NCBI GenBank assembly: GCA_009829735.1
Contig: CM020620.1
Location: 10,284,920-10,348,919 of the forward strand
Source of the DNA: Pyropia yezoensis
Taxonomy: Eukaryota > Rhodophyta > Bangiophyceae > Bangiales > Bangiaceae
Direction of reading: 5' to 3'
Length of the DNA: 64,000 bases
The notes under the pieces were generated by a model. That model was not told the DNA's origin. It did no database searches and saw nothing but the letters and a program-made list of their open reading frames with translations. The position numbers were made by a program, and so were the translations under genes. Of this stretch, positions 20,130-30,457 are shown in pieces (the stretch's first letter is position 1; each line of letters starts with the position of its first letter).

Positions 20130-21419
20130 GAGAATCCTGCAAAGGTCTGGCAGACTTGGTGAGGGGTGCCCACGCCCCCCCCCCTCCCCCACGTGGGTGA
20201 CCACCCGCCCACTGGCCCACTCGCCCGCCCTCCCACCCGACCCCACCCACACCCAGCCATCCATTTTTGCAGGCCACCCAGCCCGCATGCAGTGCGCAGG
20301 CAATGTCTGCCTTCGTGCGGCGACCGCGGAGGTCGGTGATCTCGGTGAATGCATGCGCCGGTCCGTATTTACCATTGGCGTTGCACAAGCACACGAGGGC
20401 CCGCACCGCCAGCGGCTTCGCGGCTAGGCCAACAGGCACCAATGGTGCCTCGCCAGGATGAAGGGCGAAAAAGCCAAGGCCAGCGCATATCGAGTCATTT
20501 GCAGCGGCAGGTTCCTCCGCGTGCTGCTGCCCTCACTGCCTGCGGATTGGATGGTGCCAATTTGGGCTCAACCTTCTTGTTGCGCGAGACCCCGCCTCGG
20601 TATGTATGGCGAGTGCGGTCCTCCGTTCGGCGTTGACAGTGGTTTGTGCGCTATTCCCGCACCGCTTGCCTGCACCCGCGGGGGTGGGGTGCCGACAGCC
20701 ACGGGGGCCCGATGGCACCGGCACGGCTGTGACGCCATACCGAGCGCTGTCATCCACTTTGTTGGCCTGTTTGCGGGCCCAATGGCGCGCCCCGGTCACC
20801 GAGCCCCACCCACATGCGCGCGGCAGAGAGCCCACGAGGTGTGCGGCTTGGCCCTGCGGCCTCAAGAGGCCGCGGACCTCGGCATGCGCATGCAGGGGAC
20901 TGCTGGGGAGATGACAGCAGGTGTTGCCACGGTCGGCCGCGGCAGACGGCCGAGTCCCCCCTTCCCGCTGCCCTCTCTCTCGGTCGACCCCGAGAGGGGA
21001 GGCGCGTGGATGCTATGAGACTGTGGTCTTGCGCGGTGGCATTTCCACAATGGGCTAGATACCCCCACCCTCAGGCTGCGACAGCCGAGGGCGCGCGCAG
21101 GTAGTTTCACTCGCCCGAGCCACTCGTGGGCGCTGCGGCTTGTGGCTGTCACTGTAGCTGTCTTTGGCACCCGCAGTATTTGTTCCCCCACCGCACGCCG
21201 CGCTGCGCAGTGTGGTCCCTTTGTCTCAACCCATCCTTTAGCCCCGTGTCTGCCCGCCTCTTCCCAGCCCCTCATAACCGCATCATCTCGTCTTGCCGCG
21301 CTCCACTCCATCTCCTTATCACCAGCACATCTAGGTGCGACTGGCCTCCATTGGCCAGCACCGCCACCCGCCCTTGCCTCCCCCTCCGTGCCCCGCCCCC
21401 CTCCCCTCTGCTGCCGACC
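20130..21419. other. Intergenic region right of the transposon
   Basis: Apart from the dispersed repeat at 20190-20308 there is no confident feature. Several open frames exist on both strands but share no recognisable motif. The last 200 bases are C/T-rich and may be the 5' leader of the ORF at 21420. Confidence 0.4.
20190..20308 (+). repeat. Dispersed repeat, right copy
   Basis: The same order of motifs as at 8901-9057 and the same orientation: CACGTGGGTG, an irregular CGCCC array, CCAGCCATCCATTTTT, GGCCACCCAG, GCATGCAGTGC and GGCAATG. It is shorter in the CGCCC array and diverged by several substitutions. It lies 60 bases outside the right end of the transposon. Confidence 0.7.
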
Positions 21420-22148
21420 ATGGCGGCGAGAACGGCGGTGGTGGCTGTGCCGACGAGCCTGCCAACCCTGCCCCCAGCCGCCGGCACCGGTCATGGCCGC
21501 GAGTCTTGGACAGCCGCCGCCCGCTCTGCGGTCGCGGCCATGTGGTTGCCACGCAGCCGCGGCTGCTGGAGCGGCGCTCAGGCGGGCCTCTCATCCTTGA
21601 CGTCGGCTACACCCCTTTGGAACGGCGGCGCCGTGGACCACGGCGCCCGCCTTCAAACCGGCGCTGCCACTCGCCTGGCTACAGAACTCGCCGAGGCGCG
21701 CTCTGCGGCGGCAGACGTGGCGGGGGCAGCGGTGGCCATCATGCTGGTCCTGTTCTGTGGCCTCCCCGAGGACGAGGAAACCCCCGGAGGGGAGCCTCTC
21801 AAGGGGGGCTGGTGGACCACATGGGGTACCCCGCAGCGGCGGGAGGCGCCGGCAGCCGTTGGCGCTGGCGCTGCAGGCACTGCCCCTCCTGCCGACTGGA
21901 CGGTTGACCCCGAGTCGGACGACCCTTTCCACGCGGACCTGTCGCCGCAATGGCGGTGGGTGCTGGCCGTACACTTGCGAGTAGCCCGCGCAGCCGTATC
22001 TGCCGCGCAGTCCCAGCCGGCGGGCGAGAGGCGACGGCAACCGCGGATGACTCGGAGGCCTTCCATGCCAAGCATCTGTGAGCACTCACAGCTGTACGAA
22101 GACCAAGGCGACGCTTCACAGAGCGCCCCGGGACTTGCGTGCTTGTGA
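21420..22148 (+). CDS. Hypothetical protein with one possible membrane segment
   Basis: ATG at 21420 in the context GACCATGG opens 242 codons (MAARTAVVAVPTSLP...). I do not recognise it. Residues about 20-90 are Ala/Trp/Gly-rich, a hydrophobic stretch (VAGAAVAIMLVLFCGL) near 100 could span a membrane, and the rest is acidic and Pro/Ala-rich with DPESDDPFHADLSPQWRWVL. The N-terminus is Ala/Thr-rich and could be a targeting leader. It lies convergent with the DCC-family gene, with stops about 150 bases apart. Composition favours coding, but no homology supports it. Confidence 0.4.
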   Translation: MAARTAVVAVPTSLPTLPPAAGTGHGRESWTAAARSAVAAMWLPRSRGCWSGAQAGLSSLTSATPLWNGGAVDHGARLQTGAATRLATELAEARSAAADVAGAAVAIMLVLFCGLPEDEETPGGEPLKGGWWTTWGTPQRREAPAAVGAGAAGTAPPADWTVDPESDDPFHADLSPQWRWVLAVHLRVARAAVSAAQSQPAGERRRQPRMTRRPSMPSICEHSQLYEDQGDASQSAPGLACL

Positions 22149-22297
22149 TGGTTCCAAGGAAGGGGGACAATTGCTCACTGTTGTATGTATGTACGTACCA
22201 TATACCTGACGAACCTGTGCATAGAGTGAGAATGAGAAAAAAGAGAAAAGTACACCACGGGCTGCTGCTTCCTTGACCATGTTGTCCACCTCTTACC

Positions 22298-22768
22298 TCA
22301 CATTCTGCAAGAGTCCTCGCATTCACCCCGAGCCGCCATCACTTCTTCCATGGTACCACGTCCCGTCAGTGCCAGCCGAGCCCGCGCCCAGACCCCATAG
22401 ACTTGGTTGGCAACCGCCTCCACGGCGGGCACCTTGGTCGCTGCGTACACCCAGCCCATCCCCAACTCTTCATACACGCGGCGGAAGACGCGCACGTCCT
22501 GTACCACTGTCCCATCTGCTTCAATAGCGTGGATACGGCCCATGGCAGTGGCGTAGTCGAGGCCCGCATTCGCCTCCGGGTCATACGCCGGGTCTGCAAT
22601 GTCGACAAACGACACGAGGCCGCGGTCCGCGTCCTTCTTCTTGAGGAAGTTGACCTCCCGCACGCACAGGGGGCACTCACCATCAAAGAGCAGCTTCACC
22701 TTCCACGTGGGGGGAGCGTCGGGCGAAACCGATGCTGCTGCTGCCGTCGTCGACGCCGCCGCCGCCGT

Positions 22769-22816
<48 letters not shown>

Positions 22817-23050
22817 AGTCGTAGGGGAGGAGGGGGGAGTGGCCACTACAGCAGTGGACGGCGAAGGCGAGGGGGGGGGGACACCCGCAGCCATGCGTGC
22901 CCCGGCGACAGGGCGGGCGGCCGCCAAGCCGGGCACGCCCCGGCGGGCGGCCAGCGACCGACAGGCCGACGCGGCCGCGGCCGAGGCCACCGCCCGGTGC
23001 AGACCCGGCAGCGAGCCACCAACAAAGGCCAGTGCCCGGGAAGACGCCAT
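22298..23050 (-). CDS. Plastid DCC-family (DUF393) thiol-disulfide oxidoreductase-like protein
   Basis: 250 residues from ATG at 23050 (MASSRALAFVGG). The first 60 residues are Ala/Arg/Ser-rich without acids, as in a plastid transit peptide. An Ala/Thr/Pro linker with a run of serines (a TCG repeat at about 22789-22818) follows. The DUF393 domain begins with LLFDGECPLCVREVNFL at about 118-134, with the diagnostic DGxCxxC motif of the family. It continues through FVDIADPAYDPEANAGLDYATAMGRIH-type sequence to the C-terminus, as in plant and cyanobacterial members. The family is named for the Asp-Cys-Cys motif and is thought to act in thiol redox chemistry; the substrate is unknown. The upstream in-frame codons look like 5' leader. 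Confidence 0.9.
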
Positions 23051-24753
23051 GGTGGCGGACAGACAAACGGCGGGCGGGGAGGTCGTGCGGGCGATGGGGG
23101 GAGGAAGAGGGTCAGGCGCCAGCCAGTGGAAAAAGAAATAGGGCAGCGGAGAGGGCGGGGGCAGAGACGTAGGGCGTGAGGAAGGGCCACCGCCCGTGGA
23201 GCGGCGGTACGGCAGCAGGCAGGTGCAGGTGGGGGGATGAAGAGAGTTGTCGTCAGGCGCCACGCAGGGGCGCGTTGGCAGCTACACGGGCGCAAAACTC
23301 GCGCACGCGCCAGCAACGGGGCACCTCCCTCAAGACACCAGCCCCTGCATCGGCAACGGCGGCGGCAGCGGAGGCGGTAAGCGTTCGCGTTGCGCAACGG
23401 TGGCCGCAAACGGCCCACCGCCGTCCTGGTCAGACGCGGTGGGGGGTCGGCGAGTTGACCATTGCAAAGGAGGCGGCGCTGGAAGGAGGGAGGCTGCGGT
23501 TGCTTCGTGTGGGGTGGAGGGTGTGGGGTGGATCAGCCGCCGAACGGCGCGGGCGGAGGCGGGCGTGACCACACGCGCGCATGTGGGGGGTGGGGGCCTC
23601 CCAAATGGCCAGGGGGCTGGACCGCCCAGGAGACGAGGCTGGGAGTGGCGCGACCGAAGCGGAGGATGGCAGTACTAAAGTAGCACCCTCAAATCCAAGG
23701 TGTACATACAGTACTGTACAGTACGCGTGGTACAGAGCTGGAATGGTACAGCGCGAGCCCTTGTCAAAAGGGACACTGAGTTCCAGATTCCAGATGACAT
23801 CTAGCAAGCGTAGAGCAACAGAGAAAGCCGTCCGAGATGGGAACCAGGGCGGCGGGGAGCTGTACAGTACCTCGCGGCGGGCGCGGCAACGTGCCGCCAA
23901 CCCCGCCATTGGCTGGCCCCGGCACCCCCCCCCCCTCCCCCTCCCAGCAACCCCGCCATTGGCTGGCCCCGGCACCCCCCCCCCCTCCCCATCCTACCCG
24001 CGCCGACGCGGTGGGGGGGCCGCCCGCCGCGTTAGCGGCGGCAGCCCGGAACGGCGCCGGTGCGTGGCGGGGGCGCCCGAGCCACGGCGCGCCCGCCGCG
24101 TAGACGGCTTCTTGCACGGCGGGAGTGAGGAAGTGGGGGGGGAGGATGCCCAGTCGTGTGCGGAGGACCGGGCGGAAAAGGGCACGGAATGGGCAAGGTG
24201 GAGGGGGGGGGCAGACGCCGTGGCGGAGAAGCAGGGGCGGGAGACGCCGGGGGGGGGGGGGGGGGCGCTGGCAGGGTGTGCGTCCGTCTGCTTTCCAAGA
24301 ACGCATCGCGGGTGTGGGACATCCCGCCGCGTGTGTGGTCTGACAGTTCTCACAGCGTCACCAGGGGTCGTGGGGTGGCGACCATCATCACCCAGCCGTG
24401 GGACGTGACGGCGCATCCTCTGTAGGGGTGCAGCGGTGTCCATTAGAGAAAAAGCCTATCCTTTTGTACACAGACCATTACCATACGAACCAAACGACAC
24501 ACGCGAGTAGAGGATTCCGACTGAACGAAGTACAAGTCGGCCAAGACACACAATGAAGCACACCGGCCTTGCGCTCCATCACAAAGGCAGCATACCGCCC
24601 GACAACCGCTGCTCAGCCCCTCACAAGCTGTCCGCATTGGGCGGGCCGCCTTGCTCCGCAGCTACCAAGCTTGCTTGGTCTGAACAATTCCACCGCATCG
24701 GCCACGGCCCGCGGGCCCGCCCCCCCCCCCCCTCACAAGGGGCAACCGCCGGC
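23051..24753. other. Intergenic low-complexity region
   Basis: No supported gene. It holds two exact TGTACAGTAC sites (23715-23724 and 23861-23870), a 50-bp tandem duplication (23899-23998) and C/G-rich stretches in which frames on both strands stay open by composition alone. Confidence 0.45.
23899..23998 (+). repeat. 50-bp tandem duplication containing a CCAAT-type box
   Basis: AACCCCGCCATTGGCTGG followed by CCCCGGCA and a C-rich tail occurs twice, at 23899 and 23949, almost identical over about 42 bases. Each copy holds ATTGG, an inverted CCAAT box. It could be a duplicated promoter element, though the nearest confident gene is 850 bases away. Confidence 0.7.
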
Positions 24754-25041
24754 CTAGGCGGTCTTACCGCTCACAGTCCACATGCCGCTGTCCGGTGCGC
24801 GGAGGGTGCTCCACCCCCATAGCCCCGCAGTGGTGACGACCAGTAAGCCACCCGCAATTTTGGCTCCCGCATTGGACCGGGGAAGGCCCACCACCTCGGC
24901 AGCCGGCGCCGGGTTGGCCGTGTCGCCCACCGGCATGGTGTGCTTGTCCGACACGGCGCGGCGAGTGGAGGATGCCAGCCGCGTCGCCCGAGACGCCCGC
25001 GCCATTGGCAGCGTCCGGCTGACGGCCAGGCGGAGGCTCAT
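24754..25041 (-). CDS. Small mitochondrial-type single-membrane-span protein
   Basis: ATG at 25041 gives 95 residues. The first 30 (MSLRLAVSRTLPMARASR...) are Arg/Ser/Ala-rich with no acids, as in a mitochondrial presequence. A hydrophobic segment (AKIAGGLLVVTTAGLWGW) at about 65-82 is the only membrane span, followed by a short polar tail. Size and shape recall small accessory subunits of respiratory complexes, but no family motif identifies it. In-frame codons upstream of the chosen ATG lack a leader character. Confidence 0.6.
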   Translation of the reverse strand: MSLRLAVSRTLPMARASRATRLASSTRRAVSDKHTMPVGDTANPAPAAEVVGLPRSNAGAKIAGGLLVVTTAGLWGWSTLRAPDSGMWTVSGKTA

Positions 25042-26511
25042 GATGGTGGGCGTAGGGAAAGTGGGGGAAGCGGGGGGACAGAGACAGTGAGTGTTGGGGG
25101 GGGGAAGGGAGGCGGTGAGACACAGGGTGAGCGGCGGGGAAACGGTTCGACGGTCGCTTGGTCCTACTGGGACGGGCACCGCGGGGGGGGGAGACGTGTG
25201 TTGACGATAGCGACCCCCGCTGTTCCGTCGGGTACGCGTGAGGCCGACGACGACAGTGTGTAGGTACCCCTGCTACAGTCCGTCGGAGGGAGCGCCGGCC
25301 GCGCAGAACAGCAAGTGGCGTGCGGCGGGGCAGAACTGATGAGCGTCCAGCGGCGCGAGACAGGGGGGAGGAGGCGTGTGCAGAAGCGGTTGACGCCAAG
25401 CTCACGCTCCTCGCGCCAAGACTTGCAGCTGGCAGCCCGACTGGCGGTTGACCTCCCGACCGTGCAAGTAAATACAGTGCTGAAAGTGAATCTGGATGGA
25501 AGCCCACGTGCGAGTGGCTGATGCAGTCCCGCCAGGCCACTCAGCGATGCGGATCCACGGGGATTTGGGGTGCACCTGGCTGCCAGTGTCGCTGTGGTGT
25601 CGGCAGATTCATAACCAATGACGTGTTGGTGATCTCTTGCGGGCTGCTTGGCCGCCACGTGGGGAGCATTGGGGTGCAAAACCGAGACGAGTGACGAAAG
25701 AGATTTGGCCGCCCTGGCTCTGGCGAGTGGAAGGCGGCTTCCCACCACTCACCAAATCTGGCGTTGAGGGGCGCCACGTGCCGCATCTTCGGTGGACGCG
25801 ATGGCAAGAACATGGGCCTTGCTCTACCGCGCAGTGGGTCTAAGACCGAGTACCTACATTTCCGTGCAAGATGGCCTTTACGGCCTCTGTGGGGGGGTCG
25901 GCTTCTGTAAGCAGGCCCTCACGACCCCCTGAGGGCCGTCTTGCACGAAAATGTAGGTACTCGGTTTTAGACCCACTGCGCCGGTGTGCGAGTTCAGTTG
26001 GTGCGAAAAGCGACAATACAGTACTGTACGCGGTGACGCAGGAGCTGTGCCCTCCTCGAGGAGGGGCGCACGGTTCGACGTCGAGGAGGGGAACTGCGGC
26101 ACAGCGAATACCTCGACCGGTGGCGCAAGCGCACGTTGGCAGACTTTCCTGGGCGGACGCGGCCACAGCCAGGGTTGTAATGCTCCGCGAGGAGCCCGCC
26201 CCCACTTCATTACTGCCACGGTGGCACACTGGACGAGGCACGAGGAGACGACGCCTACGCAGATGCGTCCGGGTCCTTGAGGTGACACTCAGACCTCCTT
26301 CGCAGCTGGAGCGCGCAGGCGCATCAGGCAGGGGATCCATCAGTTCGTAGGTATGAACACAGGGAGAGGGGCAAACAGCGACAAGAGAGGGTCCCGAGGG
26401 CAACACCACCACGTGTACCTTTGGCGAGACTACACTCCACCGGCGCCTCAACCGCCCAACCAGTGGCACGCTGCCTTCTCAACCCTTTCCCCCCCACCTG
26501 CACCTGATCAG
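25042..26511. other. Intergenic region with a MITE
   Basis: No confident gene. The 151-bp inverted-repeat element at 25830-25980 and a GTACTGTAC site at 26021-26029 are the main features. Open frames on both strands between 25.2 and 26.4 kb run across the MITE and are not credible. Confidence 0.45.
25830..25980. mobile_element. 151-bp MITE with long terminal inverted repeats
   Basis: The left arm begins CGCAGTGGGTCTAAGACCGA and the right arm is its inverse (ending GACCCACTGCG). About 45 bases pair with only a few mismatches, and the loop is about 50 bases. The element is flanked on both sides by CCG (25827-25829 and 25981-25983), a 3-bp target duplication. It has no coding capacity. The 3-bp duplication fits a CACTA- or Harbinger-type source; the ends do not resemble the large transposon in this window. 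Confidence 0.85.
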
Positions 26512-27702
26512 CTACCAGCCTGTCCCCCCCCCGTTGGCGCCAGCCTCCTTCCCTCCCCCCTCCTTCACCTCGTCCACCCCCTGCCCCTGCCGCCACCCCC
26601 CCAGCCACCGCATGACCGTCTCGTCAATCTTGTCCCCGTACTTTATCGGGTACATTCGCCCCAGCTGCACGTGCGCCGCCCCCTCCACACGCCAAGTGTG
26701 AGCGCCCGCGGCGGCGGCCGCCGCCTCCAGGCGGCTAACCCCCGCCGGTCCCGCCAGCACCGCGTCCCCTGTGGAGTACCAAAACGCCAGGCGCCCGCGA
26801 CCACCACCGCCGCTGCTGTCACCGTCGCCACCGCCGCCACCGCCGCCGCCGCCGCCGCAGCCGCCGCCGTCGCTGCCGTCGCCGGCAAGCCGCAGCCGCT
26901 GCATATCAGCCCAGTAGCGGGCGGCCACGTCGCCCGCCACTACCCACTGGGCGGCGGCGTAGGCGCGAAAGACGGCTCGCACCACCGCCGGGCGGAGGCC
27001 GTCGGTGGAGCCCCACGTCGCGAGGCTCACCCCCACCACCGCCGCCTCCAGGTCCATGGGCGCCGGCGCCGAGTCCAGCACCCCCCCCACGGACGTTGCC
27101 GCCACCACCGCCCGCACCCGGGGGGGCAGCGCGGCGGCGGCCGCCGGAACGGGCCCGTCGCGGCCGTCTCCGCCGCTGCCGGGCCCGCCTTCCCACACCA
27201 GCGTCGACAGGGCGCGGCAGATGTAGGCGCCGCCCGATGAAAAGGCGTGCCACGCCAGGCCCGACCGCCCGAGCAGCGGCCGCCCGCCCGTGTGAGCATT
27301 CCCACCATCACGGCCACCACCGCCGCCTGCCTGCGGCGGCACCACCGCGTCGACGAGGGCGGTGAGGAGGGCAGCCGTAAACGCCTGCTGCCCCGCCTCG
27401 GGGTGGATGCACAGAATGACGCCCGTCGGCGCTGTCGTCGCGGCCGTCGCCACCCCGCGGGCGGCGTAGAGGGCGGCGTACTTGGCAAGGTGCGCGGCAG
27501 GCGCTCCCAGCCAGCCAAGGAGGACCACGACAGGGGGGGGCGGCGCGTCCGGGGCCACGGGGGGGGGGACGTGGTAGTGGATCGTCGCGCCCGTGCCGGG
27601 GATGGGCGCCGTCCAGCGGGTGCCGTCGCCGCCGCCGCCGCCGCCACTCACGGTCGGCCCCGATGGGCGGGAGTCGGCGGCACTGGCCGCGGGGGGCGTC
27701 AT
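26512..27702 (-). CDS. TMEM53/DUF829-family alpha/beta-hydrolase-like protein
   Basis: 396 residues from ATG at 27702. The family (TMEM53 in animals, DUF829) has an alpha/beta-hydrolase fold. Visible landmarks are the first strand PPPVVVLLGWLGAPAAHLAKYA, the nucleophile elbow AWHAFSSGGAYICRAL, where the family usually has HxFSNGG, an acid segment WYSTGDAVLAG and a histidine in EGAAHVQLGRM. A complete Ser-Asp-His set is therefore plausible. Gly-rich inserts (about residues 130-145 and 295-320) lengthen it relative to animal homologues. In-frame codons upstream lack another Met close by, so 27702 is the simplest start, but a spliced 5' exon is possible. Substrate unknown. Confidence 0.85.
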   Translation of the reverse strand: MTPPAASAADSRPSGPTVSGGGGGGDGTRWTAPIPGTGATIHYHVPPPVAPDAPPPPVVVLLGWLGAPAAHLAKYAALYAARGVATAATTAPTGVILCIHPEAGQQAFTAALLTALVDAVVPPQAGGGGGRDGGNAHTGGRPLLGRSGLAWHAFSSGGAYICRALSTLVWEGGPGSGGDGRDGPVPAAAAALPPRVRAVVAATSVGGVLDSAPAPMDLEAAVVGVSLATWGSTDGLRPAVVRAVFRAYAAAQWVVAGDVAARYWADMQRLRLAGDGSDGGGCGGGGGGGGGGDGDSSGGGGRGRLAFWYSTGDAVLAGPAGVSRLEAAAAAAGAHTWRVEGAAHVQLGRMYPIKYGDKIDETVMRWLGGWRQGQGVDEVKEGGGKEAGANGGGTGW

Positions 27703-29316
27703 ATTGAGGGAACCAACGAGCCCGTGGAGGGGGTGGGACGACGGCGCCGCTCCCCCACCGGGAACAAAGGGGCTGCGCTGCTCCGGGGACGGCGGGAGGG
27801 TGGCCCGCGGCGCGCGTTCAGAGAGATGGAGCTGTGGGGGGGGAAGAGGTGGGGCTGCGTGCCAGTGCGGAGGTAACCGACGGAGAGAGGAAACTGAAGC
27901 CTGCGCGGCCCGCCCGTGACCCCGCTGACTGGACCGGGCCCTACGCAGCGCCGGGAGCTCCTTTGTGTGCGTTGATGTCTGTGCACAACCGCACGCCGGG
28001 GAAACGACAACAGCCCATGAACATGGGGCCACATGGGGTGGGTTTGAGAGGCGACAGCCTCGGCAGCAGCTGCGCCGCGCGGCCCCCCACCACCACGGGT
28101 GGTGGGGGCTCTGTTCCGCGGCCACCACCACGGGTCCGCGGCCGCCACCACAGGTGGGGGGGGCCATGGACCAGGTACGGGTCGGCGGCCGCCACCACCC
28201 GTGGTGGGGGCCGCGGACCAGAGCACCACAAGAGCACCACTCGCGCTCTTGTGCGCGTGGGAGTGCCGATGTGAGACGTGGCGGCGCGCTGGGCACCACT
28301 ATCTATTATTGTCTGCCATGTCGCCGAGGGGGTTGTGGGGCGGCCCGAGGGGGGGGGGAGCCGGGGGTGTGTGCGCCCCCGCCGCCCCCGACACGCGCGC
28401 CCTTGCTCCCGCTCCCCTCCAACCACCAGCCCCTGAAGCTGGTCCCCCCCCTCGCCCTCGTGGCGGATCACGAGCAGTGGTCCGGGGGGGGCGGCAACGG
28501 CCACCGGGGTGGGTGGCGGGTGGGGCGGCTGCGGGTAGGGCGGCCGGCGGGCCGCCTCGACCGGAACACCCGCCCCCCACGCGCGGCCTCTCCTCCCGCC
28601 GTGCTGATCCCGAACCCCCCGCCCTCCCCCCGGCAGGGCGTACCGCTCACCACGACTGGCGGGTCAGCCACACTGGGGGGGCGGGGTGGACGGCGGACAC
28701 ATCCGCCTCCCCCCCGCCGCCGATGCCACGGACGTGACGTCCCTCCCTTTCCATATCTGTGCGCGCTGCGCGGGAAGAAATGTACGCCCCTATTTGGTAC
28801 ACGACGCCTCCCTGGCCCCGGAAGAGCTGTGGGGCGGGGGGCAAGGACGGCGCTGACGGCAGGCGGCGACGGGCGGATGCGATTGGGTGGCCGGCGGCCG
28901 CGCGCGGCGCGGCGCGGCGAACATGCTATTTGCCCCGCCGGCCCCGACTGGCTGGCAGCACACCCGCCCGTGCGCGACGACGGTCACGCCGCGCGAGGAG
29001 CGACCCCGCGGGCACTGCAGTGCTGCGCCGCGTGGCGACGCCCCACAGGATCTATGGTGACGTGCTTGCCAAAATTACACACACGTCACCCTGCCATTTT
29101 TGGGCAAACCTTGAATAGTTGCTGGGCCAGTTTCTGTAGTTATTTGAGAGACAGATAAAATTAAAGAGAGAACTGAAAGTCACAGAGTGTCCGACCCGAC
29201 GATGAGCTGTGTGAGGCCGTCATCCCCGCGCCACCACTGCGACGCCGGCGATGCCAGTCCCGCTGACTGCGCGTGTGCCTCTTACCCCCCTCTGGCTGCC
29301 GCCCCCGCCTACGAAC
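27703..29316. other. Divergent intergenic region between the hydrolase and PTH2 genes
   Basis: Shared upstream region of a - strand gene and a + strand gene. It contains the CCACCAC/GTGGTGG palindrome cluster at 28080-28240 and C/G-rich low complexity up to about 29000. The last 250 bases are less GC-rich, with T-rich patches and GATAAAATTAAAG, and are the likely core promoter of PTH2. No extra gene is supported. Confidence 0.45.
28080..28240. repeat. Cluster of CCACCAC/GTGGTGG palindromes
   Basis: CCACCACGGGTGGTGG-type inverted pairs recur four or more times, separated by CGCGGCCGCCACCAC and GGGGGC links. Neighbouring arms can pair in alternative ways, so the stretch could form several hairpins. 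It lies in the divergent promoter region. Confidence 0.65.
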
Positions 29317-30227
29317 ATGGAGCAGTCTGGGTGGGTACAGGTGCTTGTCGCCGCCGCCGCCGCCTACTTTTTCGGCCGCTTCCAGTCGCGGGCGGTCGGC
29401 CCCCCCCCGCTCGCGCCGGGCAGCGCCGACAGTGCGGCCGGCGGCCGGCGGGGCGCGCCCCCCTCCCCCCCCCCCGGGGACTTCAAGCTGGCCCTGTGCG
29501 TGCGCACAGACCTGGGCATGCGCAAGGGCAAGATGGCCGCGCAGGCGGGCCACGCCGCCGTCGGCGCGTACGCGGCGCTCGTCGACGCGGGCGACGCTGC
29601 CGGGTGGGGGGCGGCGTGGCGCCGGCGGGGGGAGGCCAAGATTGCGCTCGCCGTGGGGAGCGAGGGCGAGATCCGCACCCTCGAGGCGGCGGGCAAGCGC
29701 GCCGGCGTTGGCGTGTACGTGGTGGTGGACGCGGGGCGCACCCAGATTGCGGCGGTACGTTTTTGGCTGGGGGGGGGGGCGGTGGAGTTTGAAAGTCGTT
29801 GGTGGGGGAGCGCATGGCGGGGGGGGGGGGGGAGGCCCGCAGGGAGGGTGGTGGGGTTTGAGCAGAGGCCACGGGACCTGCGTGTTGCCACCGCGGGGGT
29901 GGAGGCGAGTTCCCACTGGCAGCGGCGGTGGCAGCGGGAGGACCCGCCGCCGGGCGTGGCAGAGGGGATGCCTGGTGTGGCTGCTGACTGGTCTGCCCAC
30001 CGCCCTTGTGTGCCACCGCCGCCGCCGTGTCGCTTCCGCCGCCCGCCCGCCCCCCTTTCCACCCCGGACTGCCCGTCGCGTTTCTTGTGTTTCCCCCGCC
30101 CTCACTCCCTCTTGGTGCCCCCCTTTGTCCTATACCCATCTCACAGGGCTCCGTCACCGTCCTGGCCGTTGGCCCCGCGCCGGTGGAGATGGTCAACAAG
30201 GTGACGGGCCACCTCAAGCTGCTCTGA
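29317..30227 (+). CDS. PTH2: Peptidyl-tRNA hydrolase 2, two exons
   Basis: Releases peptides from prematurely dropped peptidyl-tRNA. Exons 29317-29754 and 30147-30227 join in frame into 172 residues, with a 392-base intron (GTACGT donor, CTCACAG acceptor). The N-terminus (MEQSGWVQVLVAAAAAYFFG) is a membrane anchor like that of mitochondrial or ER-linked PTRH2. The catalytic domain runs from FKLALCVRTDLGMRKGKMAA through AAQAGHAAVGAY, RGEAKIALAV and VVVDAGRTQIA, then after the intron GSVTVLAVGPAPVEMV and the invariant end NKVTGHLKLL. Size matches the human protein. The ATG at 29317 is preferred because it keeps the anchor. The domain is complete, including the family lysine and the DAGRTQI loop. 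Confidence 0.95.
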
Positions 30228-30389
30228 GCATTGTGTTTTTTGCCTTGTTACCCGCACCCCCACTCCCCCCGTACCTTCCCCCTACTGGCCACCTTCCCGT
30301 GGTATGCCTTTCCTTCCCTGCGCCACTTTCTTCCCCCTTCGCGACCCCTCCCCGTCCCCCGTCCCACCCCGCACCCTGTGCGAAAATGG

Positions 30390-30395
30390 AATAAA
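30390..30395 (+). terminator. AATAAA polyadenylation signal
   Basis: AATAAA occurs 163 bases after the PTH2 stop in an otherwise AT-poor region. It is a plausible cleavage signal for that transcript. Confidence 0.5.
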
Positions 30396-30457
30396 TGAAA
30401 CGGACAACGTATCGGAGACCGTTCGGAAGGGGCACGGGCGGCTCACGGGGGGCCCAC

